From Rhabdophis nuchalis (taxonomy: Eukaryota > Chordata > Lepidosauria > Squamata > Natricidae), in NCBI GenBank assembly GCA_039707465.1, contig CM077643.1, positions 66,590,605 to 66,654,604 of the forward strand: a DNA stretch of 64,000 bases, written 5' to 3'. The notes beneath the pieces are model-generated. The model ran no database searches. It was not told the origin of the DNA and saw nothing but the letters and a program-made list of their open reading frames with translations. Shown here piece by piece: positions 44,961 through 57,172 of this stretch. Both the position numbers and the translations under genes were made by a program. The first letter of the stretch is position 1; the number at the start of each line of letters is the position of its first letter.

Positions 44961-45362
44961 TAATGGTCTTGACAGAGACTACATAGGTTTTTTAAAAAAA
45001 TAGCACAAGAACGCTGATGAAAATCAATATTTGCAACTCTGCAGATATTCAAATGAGTCCATTGTCTATTCCGCATAGTTTTTAATCTCATCATTCTCAG
45101 TTGCTCATCAGCATAAATCTGATATCTGCCTCCAACTTCAAATGTTTTATTTGATTCCATAAAATGGAATCCGGAAATGGATTCCATAATATAGAATAAC
45201 TGACACTATTAACTAGTTTGTAGATGGGTTTAATTATTAAAAAACATGAAAATTAGAAACCAATACTGATCTTTAATTCAAAAGCTATAGAGTGGACTCA
45301 TTTCCTAATTGTTATCAAGCCTTTTTGGATGCCATCATACTGGTATCATGCTGTCTAATTTT

Positions 45363-45399
45363 ATTAGATAAGAAACTGAACATCAGTTTCTTATCTAAT
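45363..45399. repeat. Perfect 17-bp hairpin
   Basis: Arms 45363-45379 and 45383-45399 are exact reverse complements separated by three bases (aca). It lies about 70 bp upstream of an L3 fragment. Confidence 0.9.
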
Positions 45400-45467
45400 G
45401 ATTTCCAACCTAGTGGAATACCACAAACCCGACATGTAGTATTGTGAGAAGCATTGTTCTCACCTGT

Positions 45468-45714
45468 TCCATCTAGCCGGCTTGGCCTAACTTCATGCTT
45501 CTCGCCCCAGTCTGTAATTTTAAATTATTTTATTCGGTTTTATGGGTCTAGTTTTAACTTTTATAAATTTGTACAGAAGACTATTTAATTCGATTTTAAC
45601 TTTGTATGTATTGTTATGGTTTTAGTAGTTTTAATTTTACCTGTACACTGCCCCGAGTCCCTTCGGGGAGAGGGGGTGGTCTAGAAATCTAATAAAATAA
45701 AATAATTAATTAAT
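45468..45714 (+). mobile_element. L3 LINE 3' end
   Basis: Starts cacctgttccatctagccgg, then cttggcctaa, which is the end of the L3 protein frame (LFHLAxLA then stop). The 3' UTR has gccccgagtcccttcgggga and an AT-rich (AATT)-type tail. 5'-truncated. Confidence 0.85.
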
Positions 45715-47214
45715 TAAATATCATCAATTTCTTTTTTCCAGAAGACAAATAATAGAGGAATATACTTCAAATCTTCAATAAAGTTATTAATAGCTTAAAA
45801 GTGGAAGGTATACAATGTGGAAACTAAAAAATTACGTGAACTGAGAATCTTCCTGAAAAACAGAGTTTGTGTGAATGAGAGTCCCAATAATGTGGTCAGG
45901 GCAAAAGCTAAACAGATACACATAATAGTGGGAGTAAAATAAGAGGATTTCCCCAATCTTCTTACTTTATTATGAACGATGACTGCTCCAGAACCTCTGT
46001 GCAAGTATTAAGTTAGAGCCTGTGCAGGTGACATATTAGTATCTGTACCGTATATAGCACATAGCAGTTTGTGCAGAAGATATCTGGCAGCTGTTTAAAA
46101 AAAAATTCTCAGTGGAATTCTCCACTTAAACAATAGAATTGGATCTTTAGTCATTAAGCATTAAACTGCTCTATATGTTGTTAACTAACTTCCTTCCTTC
46201 CTTCCTTCCTTCCTTCCTTCCTTCCTTCCTTCCTTCCTTCCTTCCTTCCTTTTGAAAGTTGGCAGGATATACAGTATACATATATCCTGAATGGAATATT
46301 TTTTTGTTTATAGGAGCCAGATTTAAGCCAGACATCCTGTGATATTAAAGCGCTTTGAAAAATTACTACCTGAATAATGAAATTACATACTTTAGCCAGT
46401 ATGTGGCACTGATGTTTATTATATATGCAGGTAGATGCAATGATTTCCTGCTGTTTTAGTCTTCTTGTTTAAGGAAAATAATATAGTTCCTGTTTAGTTT
46501 CTTGACTGGTGTGTCTATATATCTTCCATGGTAGATATCCCATCTCATGGTACTAAAATGTGTTTTTATATGCTCTATTAAATCAATATGATCAGGGACT
46601 AGCTGTAATTACTTTCCTAAATCTTACACTTCTAAGCAGAGAAAAACTCTGCATGGTTTGAACTTTGAAAGAGACTTATCTAAACCCTAGATCAATGTTA
46701 TATGTCAAAGGTCCCATTTATGGATCTTATGCCTGTTAGAAGTATGAGGGCTAATTAGGCTGACAAATAATATAATACGTTTTCTAGCATGGTGCTAAGC
46801 TGCTCTCTGGTAAAAAAAAATGCTTTAATTTATTTTGCTTAACATTAATTGGATTTGCATTGCTAGGCTGAGTGGTCACAAGGTTATATTTCCTTCTAAG
46901 AAGCATGGCATGGAATATTAAGCAGGAATATTTTCTACCTTTTGGCTGGTTGGTAGCGCTAACCATCTTTTCCTTTAATCAAGCCTCATAATTACTCTAT
47001 CATTTGAAGAATCACATCTTAAAAGGGATTTAAAATGAATGACTATTTACGCATTATTATAAAACTGGAAGTCTAAATAAAGGAACATTAAGACAATGGA
47101 GGAAGGGTGACCATCCCACAGGCTGTATGTGACCCTATACTCCCACAGGTGTGTGCTTAAGTGGCAAGTTGCTGGAATAATTTTTCATTGTATACTCAAA
47201 TACAGTCACAGAGG
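45715..47214. other. Intergenic with a CTTC microsatellite
   Basis: Apart from the (CTTC)n run at 46189-46252 I recognise nothing here. Confidence 0.4.
46189..46252. repeat. (CTTC)n microsatellite
   Basis: About sixteen CTTC units. Confidence 0.95.
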
Positions 47215-47455
47215 GGGTGGAAAACCTATTTTCTAAAGCACCTGAAGGCCAGAAAAGGAACAATAAATGGGAATTGATCAAGGAGAGATTCAACCCAGAA
47301 ATAAGGATACATTTTCTGACAGTGAGAACAGTCAACCAATACGTCACTTGAGACTTTCAAGAAGAGACTGGATTTGTCACTTGTCAGAAATGGTATATAG
47401 GTTCTCCTCTTTGAGCAGGGAGTTGGACTAGATGGCCTTCCAAGTCTGTTGTTCT
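47215..47455 (+). mobile_element. CR1 LINE 3' end fragment
   Basis: Phrases gcacctgaaggccagaaaag, ggaattgatcaaggagagat, ttctgacagtgagaacagtc and gagttggactagatggcctt follow the CR1 3' order seen at 26380-26620. Non-coding remnant. Confidence 0.8.
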
Positions 47456-47744
47456 AAATATAAATCTTGATAGTAACAAAAAATTAAAATAGTTTAATCC
47501 ACCAGTTGATTTGAGGCACCAACAAAAAAACAAGCCCTTCATTTCCAAAGAGACAACTATTTCAGGCTAACTCCTTTGATGTATCCCTGTCATATATTTT
47601 CCTCCCAAAGCACATGCAATCTTTTGCTACAGAATGGATGTTTATCCATACATTAAAGATACCTAGGGGGATGTTTGCATTGCATACGTTAGTAGAAATT
47701 CTTAGTGCGATCAGAGCTGGGATTTCCAAAGGATGCAAGACATG

Positions 47745-48200
47745 CAGTTACAGCAATGGAAGATTACCTATGAAAATAGATAACAGAGTACTTTATTTGG
47801 CCAAATGTGATTAGAAACACAAGGAGGTTTTTCTCCAGCACAGAAACTGTCAGTGTACATGCAAAGCCTAATACCTAAAAAGGAATTGGGGGGGGGGGGG
47901 GGGGAGGAAAGAAGATAATAAGAAGGAAAAATAATAATAGTACAACCACACTATGGTGAGAATGAAGTGTTCAGTAGAGTGATGGCATGGGGGAAGAAAT
48001 TGTCCCTATGTCTAGTTATTTTGGCATGCAAAATTTTATAGCGGCATCCCAAGAGGAGGAGTTTAAAAGTTTATGTCGAGGATGTGAGGGGTCTGTAGAT
48101 ATTTTCCCAGCCCTCATTCTGACCTGTGCAATATATAGAACTTCTATGAAAGTTGGCATGTTTACATTTTGTCCCCTGAGTTTGTTGTAATCTTTATAAA
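47745..48200 (-). mobile_element. L2/Rex-like LINE 3' fragment
   Basis: In the minus frame the peptide VRMRAGKISTDPSHPRHKLL is the conserved C-terminal block of this LINE group. The 3' UTR text (reverse of gagtactttatttggccaaa, then tgtgattagaaacacaagg) parallels the end of the copy at 25561-26308. A poly-G run (47888-47904) interrupts it. Confidence 0.75.
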
Positions 48201-49115
48201 AGCCAAATAAATAAATACATGGTCCAAGTGCAGTCAACTTTCAGCCATGTAAGTCACCCCACCAGGAATTCTGGGAATAATAGAATGATACAAACTGTTG
48301 TTATTTTTACAGTGTTGACACAAGACTTTTTGTTCTTGGTATTTGAGCATCATGGTGATTCCCCCCCCCCCCCAATCCTCCTATCAAGTTGTATAAGAAT
48401 GAAATTAGCTGTGTTTCTTTGTCAATCAAGATAGAAAGTCTTCAGAGCATCACTTTACATCCATGAAAACTGAACTATAATAGCAGTGCATTAAAATATA
48501 AATGACAGTTTGCTGAAGATCTAAGACCTACATGCCTCTTTTACTCTAATGTGGATTCATAAAAGTTAATAATGTTTGTTTATTTCTTTAATTATATTTG
48601 AGGCCTGATGGACATACCTCTTCAGGCAAACATAGCGTAACTACTGCAATCAAGAGACTACGCCACTCCATTTTTCGTAGTAATATTTTTATAATCTTAT
48701 ATCCAAATATTAAGCTGCCCTCTAGTGAAAGAAGTGATCAAAAGCTTCCTGAGTTATGTTGCGAACAACAAATGGAAGAGAGAGTTTATGGAGACACAAG
48801 TGATATCGTACCGAAAACTTGTCATCCAGAGTCACTTGATATATTACTTGGTAGTAATGTAAATATATACATCAATGTAAAGAAATATAATTATTTATGT
48901 ATATTTATTATACAAGTATTACTTATAAGTATAATAAATAAATATAAAATAAAAATACTGTGTTCAATTAATGTTGCTATGATCACTGAATTTAAATGTT
49001 CAGTTTTCTTCTAAAAAATAGACTGCCTTTTCGCATTGTTATTTCTAGGATATCAAGCTTATATTAATAATACAGAATTCCATCAATTAATTTTTAAAAA
49101 AAATCACAAATTAAC
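48201..49115. other. Intergenic, nothing recognised
   Basis: A 138-codon plus-strand open frame at 48598-49014 has an AT-driven composition (many I, N, K, Y) in its second half and no similarity I recognise. I do not call it a gene. Confidence 0.4.
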
Positions 49116-49203
49116 GTCCGTCCGTCCATCCGTCCGTCCGTCCGTCCATCCATCCATCCATCCATCCATCCATCCATCCATCCATCCATCCATCCATCCA
49201 TCC

Positions 49204-49246
<43 letters not shown>

Positions 49247-49247
49247 C
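49116..49247. repeat. (GTCC)-(ATCC)-(ATCT) compound microsatellite
   Basis: 132 bp of tetranucleotide repeats whose unit changes by one base twice, from GTCC to ATCC to ATCT. Confidence 0.95.
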
Positions 49248-49335
49248 ATGCTGTGAAGACAGAGTGATTAGAATGCAGTATTGCAGGCTAATTCTACCGA
49301 CTGCCAGCGGTTCGATTCTCACCGGCTGAAGATTG
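49248..49335 (+). mobile_element. tRNA-derived SINE head fragment
   Basis: The head tgtgaagacagagtgattag, then aatgcagtattgcaggctaa and a box B-like cggttcgattctcaccggct, matches the 5' part of the SINE at 51942-52345. The body is missing. Confidence 0.7.
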
Positions 49336-50052
49336 TCTTATTTTTTCCCCATGTGCATGACATCTAATTGGTCTGCTTGCTTACAGCAAGGCAGGAGGAT
49401 GCGCGACATGCCAGTGCTGCTGCCATGAGGCAGAGGGGTAGAGCTGCTTCATGTGCTTAACTCAGGTCCCCACAACCAGGACATCCAGGCCCTGACATCT
49501 GCCTTTCTTCATGGCAGTGGCTCTGGCAACCTCATCCATCAGGTCCCCGTGTGGCCACCGTCCCACTTCTGCTTGCTTGCAGCAGCAATGGAGCAGGAAG
49601 CTGAGCAATGCGTTGGTGCCGCAGCCATGAGGCAAGGGTGGGGGTGGGGGCTTGGTGGAGCATCCTCACCCACCACCCACTGGCTTATCTCAGGGTTCTC
49701 ACAGCCAGGCCATCTGTTCCCCGACACCTGTTTCACCTCACAGCTGTGGCGCTGGTGCACCACTTGGCCCCCTGCTCCATTGTGGCCAAAGGAAGGCTGG
49801 TGCTGCCGCTGCCAGACAGTTGTCAGGGTATGGCTAGTATGGCTGTAGGGCCACTGAGGTAAGCCGATGCAGGTCCAATGGGACAGCTCCATCCCCCATT
49901 TCATGGCCGCACCACAAACAACCAGATGGTTTGGGCAGTTGGCTGACTGAGCAATCTCTTAAACAGGGATTATTTTGTGGGGGGAGAGCTTATTAGGGGC
50001 ACATGGAAAAACATTCTAGGGCTTATTTTTGGTATAGGTGTTATTTTCAGGT
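49336..50052. other. GC-rich segment of unknown origin
   Basis: About 49380-49930 is clearly GC-richer than its surroundings and contains repeated phrases (gccatgaggca near 49423 and 49625; gcttgcttgcagca/gcttgcttacagca near 49374 and 49571). Its three overlapping open frames (up to 131 codons) have no recognisable domain. The right part, with agggcttatttttggtatag, then ggtgttattttcag, resembles a MITE end. It may be one composite mobile element. Confidence 0.35.
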
Positions 50053-50190
50053 TGGCAAAAGCCGAGATGAGTGATGGAGCTCACTCCATCAATTGGTGCT
50101 AGGGCTCAAACTGCTGGAGTACAGACAGTTGACCTTCTCTGCTGGCAAATCCAGGGTCTTTAAGCTGTTCAGTCACCTTTCCTCTCTATA
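50053..50190 (-). mobile_element. Sauria-type SINE fragment
   Basis: Text ggttggcaaaagccgagatg, then gatggagctcactcc, then ctcaaactgctggagtacag and ttgaccttctctgctggcaa is the reverse of the tRNA-related half of the 61527-61875 SINE. The 3' half is missing. Confidence 0.7.
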
Positions 50191-50351
50191 GACAACAATC
50201 TTATACCTTGACATGACTTACATTGCTTCTGCTGATGATTTATGAATAGTCATTTATTTTAAAAACTATTGCTCCTATATATGGATATCTTTAATAGAAA
50301 TCTTAAAGCCTTGAATCAAGATAAGTTACACAGTTAGTTTTTTGAAACTAT

Positions 50352-50382
<31 letters not shown>

Positions 50383-51941
50383 CAAAATATTAGCTTGGTT
50401 ATTGTGAAAACAGTCTATGGATTAGTGTTTCGTAACCTAATCTAAAATTTAACTATTCTAGCATACCAAGTCCTTAGGCACACACACTCTGGAAATAAGT
50501 GATAATACTGTATTCTTATTGCTGCAAGAAAACTGCCTTATACCAATTCCATACAAGCAGATAATAATAATAATAGAAAGAAACCCACTTTGGCAGCATC
50601 TCTCCAAATTTTTAGGAACAGGAACAGGAACAGGAATCTGTTCTACTGGTACTTGGAAGCATTACAAAAATACAAAGACAAACCTACCAATTCCATTAAG
50701 GCCTATGGAGAAACTCTGGCTAAATCACATATTCCTGACATGCACTCTGATAAAGGCCAAGCCATTAAAGTAAAACAAACTGACCAAATTGTGCAACAGA
50801 AAAATGTTTGTATTAATTAATCCTCATTTCCTGACAAGGCAAAGAATTATGGTTCCATACACTTTTGATACAAAAGAGGTCATTCCCTGAAAGTTAATTA
50901 TTTACTTCAGACACAACAAATTTTCTCTGTATCTCTCTGAACAGTCTCAACATCGGCATTCTAGAAGAGCATCTGTAGGGTAATTTTCTAGGACAATTTC
51001 TTCACTGCCAACAGACAGATTTATGTGTTGTTGAATGCCTTCCAAGGCTTCAAAACTGAAAATGGATTCTATTACCTTCTAATCAGCCTACTATCCTAGA
51101 AATGTTATTTAAGATGAGAACGTACTTAGCAACATTTTAAATTTTTCCTGCCAGCATCTTTCATGAAGTAAATGTTAATTTTCTATTTGGCTCTGCCTTA
51201 GCCATCAATGTTCCAAAACGTTATCAGAGGTCCACAAATCATCCTCTCCAGTATACCTGGTCTTGAAAAAGGAGAGCTTGGGGAGTCATCCAGTCCCACT
51301 AAATGAAGAAGTTTAGGTCTTATCAATGCTTTTGGTTTCCCGTCTTGACTGAACAAAGAAAATAATAAAATGGACAACTATAACATAGCAGGATCCAAAC
51401 TGGGATTAATAATCAGGACCAGTAGTTTAGTCTTCCACTGGAGCCCATATGTATGTATTGTTATATGTATTTGGCATGCTTGAATTTGCAAAGAATTAGA
51501 AGTAAAATTGTTTATTCACTACTAAAGCTAAAAATCAAACGAATTATTTGTTCTGTCATATGACAGATATAATTTGGAATGAAGAAAAACTAGAGATTGT
51601 CCTTTCCAGATAAACTTCCTTCATGAGTTGTCAATCAACTTAAAATATCTGAAACATGGTAATAAGATGAGATTAATTTTTTTAACATGACAGTATAGAA
51701 GTTGAGGGCAGGAAAAACGATCAAATTTTGATACTTTCTACAAAAGTTAGAGGAACCTTTTCTGCAGTGCAAATAAAACTGGCTTCATTTCAATCAGATC
51801 AAAGGAAGCAATTTTTTTCTTCATCTAGAAGAAATTTAGAGTTCATCCTTCCTTTTTCTTAGTATTTCTCACAGGGTGTAACAATAATAGGCATAAAAAT
51901 ACTAATGAAGTAAATCCTCAGTGTAAATAGACATAGTCCTC
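50191..51941. other. Intergenic, nothing recognised
   Basis: Contains a (CA)n run at 50352-50380 and three copies of aggaac at about 50612-50632. No gene or named repeat recognised. Confidence 0.4.
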
Positions 51942-52345
51942 AGGAGCCATGGAAGTGCAGTAGTTAGAATCAGAGATGGGTTGCAAATCCCAGTGCTACT
52001 GGTTCACTAGTGCTTGTGCACGCCCAATGCTTCTGTCCATGTGCAGAAGCATCCGGTTGGGTAAGCAGAGCCTCTCACTGCTGCCACTACCAGTTCTCCC
52101 AATCCAGGCTGAACTGGGAGCAACCCACTTCTGGTTAGAATGCACTTCTGCAGGCTACTTCTACTGACTGCCAGCTACCAGCAGTTCAGGAGTTCGAGTC
52201 TCACCGGCTAAAGGTTGACTCAGCCTTCCATCCTTCCGAGGTGGATAAAATGAGGATATGCAATATGCTGACTCTGTAAACTGCTTAGAGAAGGCTGTAA
52301 AACACTGTGAAGCCATATATAAGTCTAAGTGCTATTGCTATTTAT
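51942..52345 (+). mobile_element. tRNA-derived SINE interrupted by a MITE
   Basis: The head aggagccatggaagtgcagt, then agttagaat, is separated from the rest (gttagaatgcacttctgcag, box B-like ggagttcgagtctcaccggc, ggttgactcagccttccatc, gtctaagtgctattgctatt) by the hAT-type MITE at 51971-52133. Same SINE family as 20901-21140. Confidence 0.85.
51971..52133. mobile_element. hAT-type MITE nested in a SINE
   Basis: A 163-bp element from cagagatgggttgc to gcaacccacttctg. Perfect 8-bp duplication gttagaat (51963-51970 and 52134-52141), which is SINE sequence. A deleted relative lies at 24241-24311. Confidence 0.93.
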
Positions 52346-53130
52346 CAACCACAATTTTGGCTGATAACTCGGTCATTAAGCTGTTGGCAATTGGAACCAT
52401 GACTGGCACTATGATCTTATTTTGGTTTTTCTTTGTTTACAAGCAAAGTTGTAAATATGAGGTTTGGCTACAATGTTAGTTTTTTATCACTGTTGTAACT
52501 GCAAATGGTTACAACAAATGAGGCAGTTGCTAAACGAAGACTACCAGTAACCACAAGGACATAGACTTTCTTTCCTTCATCCCTTCCTTAATCAGATTTG
52601 GTGATTCTCAAGCATTGCTTGGTAATTGTATAGGCAATCTTTGCTTAATAGCATAATGCCATATAACTGTACCACTTACTGACAAAAGCCTGGCATTCCC
52701 AGGATTTGCAGTGACTGTTACTTGTGACTTTCTGCCAGCTTCCAAATGAGGGCAGATGGGGTGCTTTCTCCAGCATGAGTGTGGGCAGGCAGTCACCTAC
52801 CCAAGTTCCACACTCACCCTGCCACCCAGAAACTCTTTGGGGGGAAAAGCAACAGAACAACTTGCTGAAGTGACTTTTGCTGTCTTCCCCATTAACGTTG
52901 CCCATAGGAAGTTGGCAGAGAAGGTCACAAATGATGACTACGTGATCATGAGTTGGTGCAACCTTCAAGACTGTGATCCAGTTGCCAAGCACCTAAGCAC
53001 CATTACATGTCCATGGGATGCTGCAATGGCTGGAATTTGGGGACTGGTCATAAGCCCTTCTTGTTCATCACTGTCATAAGTTTGAACAGTTGCTGAATGA
53101 GTGCTCATCACGTATGGACTACTTGTAAGC
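52346..53130. mobile_element. Degraded MITE relatives of the 19917 family
   Basis: Phrases such as acaatgttagttttttatca, aggcagttgctaaacgaaga and, further right, tacgtgatcatgagttggtg, gatccagttgccaagcacct and gtccatgggatgctgcaatg follow the order of the 19917-20285 MITE. At least two diverged copies appear to be present (about 52346-52550 and 52610-53130). Boundaries are not certain. Confidence 0.5.
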
Positions 53131-53627
53131 ACGGTGAGCTTTATAGAAGTGTACATTAATTAAAAACTTGCTCCAGTTTCAAGCTGCCCTACCCAAGTAA
53201 AAATCTAACTATTACTTTCAAATTCCTGTCTCTCCTAGTGTGCAATTTATAAATCAACTCTTGTAGCATTTTAGATTCCAAGGAAATAGTGGAATTCAGA
53301 CTGAAAAGTTCATCTACAGTCTCTTTGAAACTGATTTCTAACTCCTTTAACAGCTCCCAGTGTTGCCTGACCAAGAATATGGGCTCTTTTAGAGAGAAAC
53401 ATTTATCAGACCTGAGCAGGACTTTATTAACGGGGGTTTTAATAGAGGGCAACAAATTTCTGCTCATTTTAAACAAATGAGGTTTTATAGATTTTATTGG
53501 GATAAGCAGAAACGAAGGATAATTTTGTGTGAGATATTTCTTGGCTGGAGTCTTAGTATCTTGGGTGATATAAAATTTAAAATAAATAAATAAATAAAAA
53601 TGTAAATAAATAAATGAATAAATTCAA
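53131..53627 (-). other. Unassigned sequence with 95-codon open frame
   Basis: The minus frame 53189-53476 (including KCFSLKEPIFLVRQHWELLK and KETVDELFSLNSTISLESK) looks more protein-like than other chance frames here. I cannot assign it. The stretch ends in an (AAAT)-rich run at the L3 boundary. Together with 56986-57172 and 59154-59300 it may be one older element broken by the L3 insertions. Confidence 0.3.
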
Positions 53628-56600
53628 CCGGGCCACGCAAGGGTCCTAGGGGAAGGACGAATTGCGAAGAGGCTGGAGGAGAGTAGCATTCCATCTGCCT
53701 GGACAATTCCGCCACTCCATTTCTGACTCTCTTTTTTCCATCCCATTCCATCCCCTCCCTACCCTTATCCCATCCCCCCCTTTTCTCCTAATAATGCCCA
53801 ACGAAGATCTCCCCTGTTTTGTACCATCTATCTGGGTACTGACAACATCAACACCCGTGACTTATTTTATTCCTTGCTTGATAACACCTGTTGTGGCCGA
53901 TATGGCCCCCTGCAATTACCCGTGATGTACTCAAGGGAAGACCTCATCTCCCTGCGGGAGTCCCCTCTCTCGCAGGTTTGGCCCTTCTTTTTAACAAGGG
54001 CCCACCGCAATGAGGGATTCATTGATCAAGAGAGGTGGGCGAAGCGCAAACTATGGGGGCTTTTAAGGAAATTTTTAACCAAATCTTCAATTCGGATTTT
54101 AGGGGGTACCAGGGAGGGGAGGAGGGATCTACACAGTCTGGCTCTGGGAGCACCGCCAGGCCAGCTGGCGGATCCACTGGGGAAGTGAGTAGGTCCAATA
54201 AGGGGGGAGAATAGGGGTCGACCCTATAGAAGGCTTTGCCATCACAATGGTTCAGGGGAAGGGCAGGAATGGTGGGGGACAGGGAGCACGCCACCCGCTG
54301 GGAGTGCAAGGCCGCTGGTTGCAGGCGGTCCCGCGTCCCAACTCTCTAGGCCCCCCCACAATCTAGGAGGTCAAGGATCTCAGAGCCGGGGCCTCAGGCT
54401 GATGTTATGCAACGCCAGGTCCGTGGTCAACAAAGCCCCCCTCATAAATGACCTTGTGTCTGAGGGGAAGCCGGACCTGGTGGGTATTACGGAGACCTGG
54501 CTGGGCCATGAGGGGGGACTACCCCTCATTGAAATGTGCCCACCAGGTTACCGAGCATTTCATCAGCCAAGGGCCCTAGGCAGGGGTGGAGGGGTGGCGG
54601 TTATGGTTAGGAAAGGTCTCGAGCCGAGGGAGACCACTGTACCTCAGATTGCTTGCTGATTGTGTACCTGGCTCCTCGCTACATATCAGCAGCCCTGCCC
54701 GAGCTCCTTGAGACGATTGCCGAGGTGGCGGTTGACACCCCCAGACTGTTAGTCATGGGGGATTTCAACCTGCCATCGGTAGGCAAGTTGTCTGAGGCAG
54801 CTCGGGAGTTCATCGCCTCCATGACGGTCATGGACCTGTCCCAAATAATTCAGGGCACCACACACGAGGGGGTGTGTCACACACTGGATCTCATGTTCAT
54901 CTCTGGACAGTGGATGAGTGATCTGGGAGTAGAGGATTTAGTCATCACACCCCTGTCATGGTCAGATCACTCTCTCCTCCGGCTGGACTTTCCAACCGCC
55001 AAACCCCACCGCAGGGAGGCGGAACCAGAGATTCCAAGATGGTTCCACCCCAGGCACCTGATGGGCCCTGAGAGGTTCCAGACGGATCTTGGGCCATTAC
55101 CTGTGACCTTGACCCACGACTCGACCGAGGACCTAGTGGCCGCATGGAATAGTGCGGCCATGGAGGCCTTGGACTGGGTCTCGCCCTTGCGGCCTATCAT
55201 GCGGCGCCGATCCACCCTGGCTCCCTGGTTTTCCAAGGAGCTGAGGGGGATGAAACGCCGCAAGAGATGCCTAGAGAACAGATGGAGATCCACCCGGTCT
55301 GAATCCGACTGAACACAGGTGAGATCCCATTTGAGGTCTTACCTTGTGGCGATAAGAGTGGACAAACGTAACTATTGTGCCACTCTTATTGCATTCGCAG
55401 ATAACCGCCTTGCTGCCCTGTTTGGGGTGACCCGCTCCCTCCTTCAACAGAGGCCGCGGGAAGCCCCTTTGCAGGCCAGAGCAGAGAAATTTGGAGAGTA
55501 TCTGCAGGATAAAATCGTTCAGATCTGGAGCGAGTTGTCCTCCACAGAAAGTGGTCTAGAGGGACCATCCGAGGCAGGTCTTGAGACAGTATTACGCGAG
55601 GAGTTTGACTTTGTCACTTCCGATGATATGGACAGGTTGTCGAAGAGGCTAAAGGCCACCACATGTTTATTGGACCCGTGTCCCTCCTGGCTTGTGCTGG
55701 CATCCTGAGAGGTCACACAAGGATATAGTGAATGCCTCTTTGAGTGAGGGGTTCCTGCCTACCGCCTTGAAAGAGGCGGTGGTGAGACCCCTCCTAAAGA
55801 AGCCTTCCCTGGACCCAGCATTATTGGTAAATTATTGTCCGGTCTCCAACCTCCGCTTCTTAGTGAAGGTTGTAGAGAGTGTGGTGGCGCAGCAGTTTCC
55901 TCGGCACCTGGAGGAAGTTGATTATCTGGACCCGTGCCAGTCCGGCTTCTGTCCTGGGCACAGCACCAAGACAGCATTGGTCGCATTGGTGGATGATCTC
56001 TGGAGGGCTTAGGATAGGGGTTGTTCTTCTATCCTGGTCCTATTAGACCTCTCAGCGGCTTTCGATACCATTGACCATGGTATCCTATTGCACCGACTGG
56101 AGGGGTTGGGGTTGGGAGGCACCGTTTTGCGATGTTTCTCCTCCTACCTCTCCGGTTGGTCGCAATTTGTGTTGGCAGGAGGGCAGAGGTTGACCTCAAG
56201 GCCCCTCATATGTGGGGTACCTCAGGGGTCGGTCCTCTTGCCGCTCCTGTTCAACACCTACATGAAGCCGCTGGGTGAGATCATCCGTGGTTTTGGGGTA
56301 GAGTACCGTCAGTATGCTGATGACACTCAGCTGTACATATCTACCCCAAACCAACCCAACTATGCCGTTGACGTGATGTCCCGATGTCTGGAGGCCGTAC
56401 TGGTCTGGATGGGGAGTAACAAACTCAAACTCAACCCGTCCAAGACTGAGTGGCTGTGGTTCCCGACATCCTGGTTCAGCCACTTTACACCAACACTGGC
56501 CATTGGGGGCGAATTGCTAGACCCGGTGGAGAGGGCCCGCAATCTGGGGGTCCTCCTGGATACCCGGCTGTCCATGGATGACCATGTGAAAGCTGTGGCC

Positions 56601-56985
56601 ACGGGGGCTTTTTACCAGGTTTGCCTGGTCCACCAGTTGCGCCCCTTACTGGACCAGGACGCCCTTTGCACAGTCACTCAAGCACTTGTGACGTCCCGAC
56701 TAGACTACTGTAATGCTCTTTACATGCGGCTGAAGACACACCTATTCCATCTAGCCAGCTTGGCCTAGTCCCTGAGCCCATTGTATGTAGACTGCGTTAA
56801 ATTAAATTGGGTGAGGTTTTAATTATGGGTTTTTATTAATTTTAGCACAGGGCTTATTAAATTTAATCTGTTTTATTGTTGCACATTTTGTATATTTATG
56901 TTGTTTTAATTATATTGTTTTAATTTGCACCGTCCTGAGTCCCTTCGGTATATAAATCCAATAAAATCTAAATCTAAAATCTAAA
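53628..56985 (+). mobile_element. Large L3 LINE copy with endonuclease and reverse transcriptase
   Basis: This copy has a short 5' UTR, then an apurinic-type endonuclease (NARSVVNK and ITETWL at 54408-54520; after a break, MGDFNLP at about 54755 and SDHSLLRLDF near 54965). A linker ending [13 protein letters not shown] and a reverse transcriptase follow, with [24 protein letters not shown] (about 56050), GVPQGSVL (about 56215) and the catalytic YADDTQLY (about 56312). Breaks: a frame change near 54655, stops at 55312 and 55706, an in-frame stop near 56010, and a deletion after SRLDYCNALYM (56726) that joins directly to the terminal LKTHLFHLASLA. The 3' UTR ends with ctgagtcccttcgg and an AAATCT-type tail. 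It retrotransposed by target-primed reverse transcription in the past but cannot now encode intact protein. Confidence 0.93.
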
Positions 56986-57172
56986 AATAAAAATATAAAT
57001 AGCCAAGAATATCTTTAAATTGCCTGAGGAGATAGTTCAGCCATTTATATTCTAATCCTAATCCCACTAATGGTTTAAATTTTTTGTTTTCTGAATTTGT
57101 CTATTCCATCTTTCAAACCATTTGTATTGATATCTATCACTGTATTTTATATGTTTTAATTTTATTTTAATT
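56986..57172. other. Spacer between two L3 insertions (pre-existing sequence)
   Basis: AT-rich host sequence. Its last 34 bp (57139-57172) are duplicated exactly at 59154-59187 on the far side of the second L3. Confidence 0.7.

Noticed and set aside
47888..47904. Poly-G and poly-C runs (also about 23091, 32350, 34489, 48361) as quadruplex signals
   Set aside because: Single homopolymer runs without the spaced four-tract pattern; length may also be affected by sequencing error.
48598..49014. 138-codon plus-strand open frame
   Set aside because: AT-driven composition in the second half, no domain or signal; probably chance.
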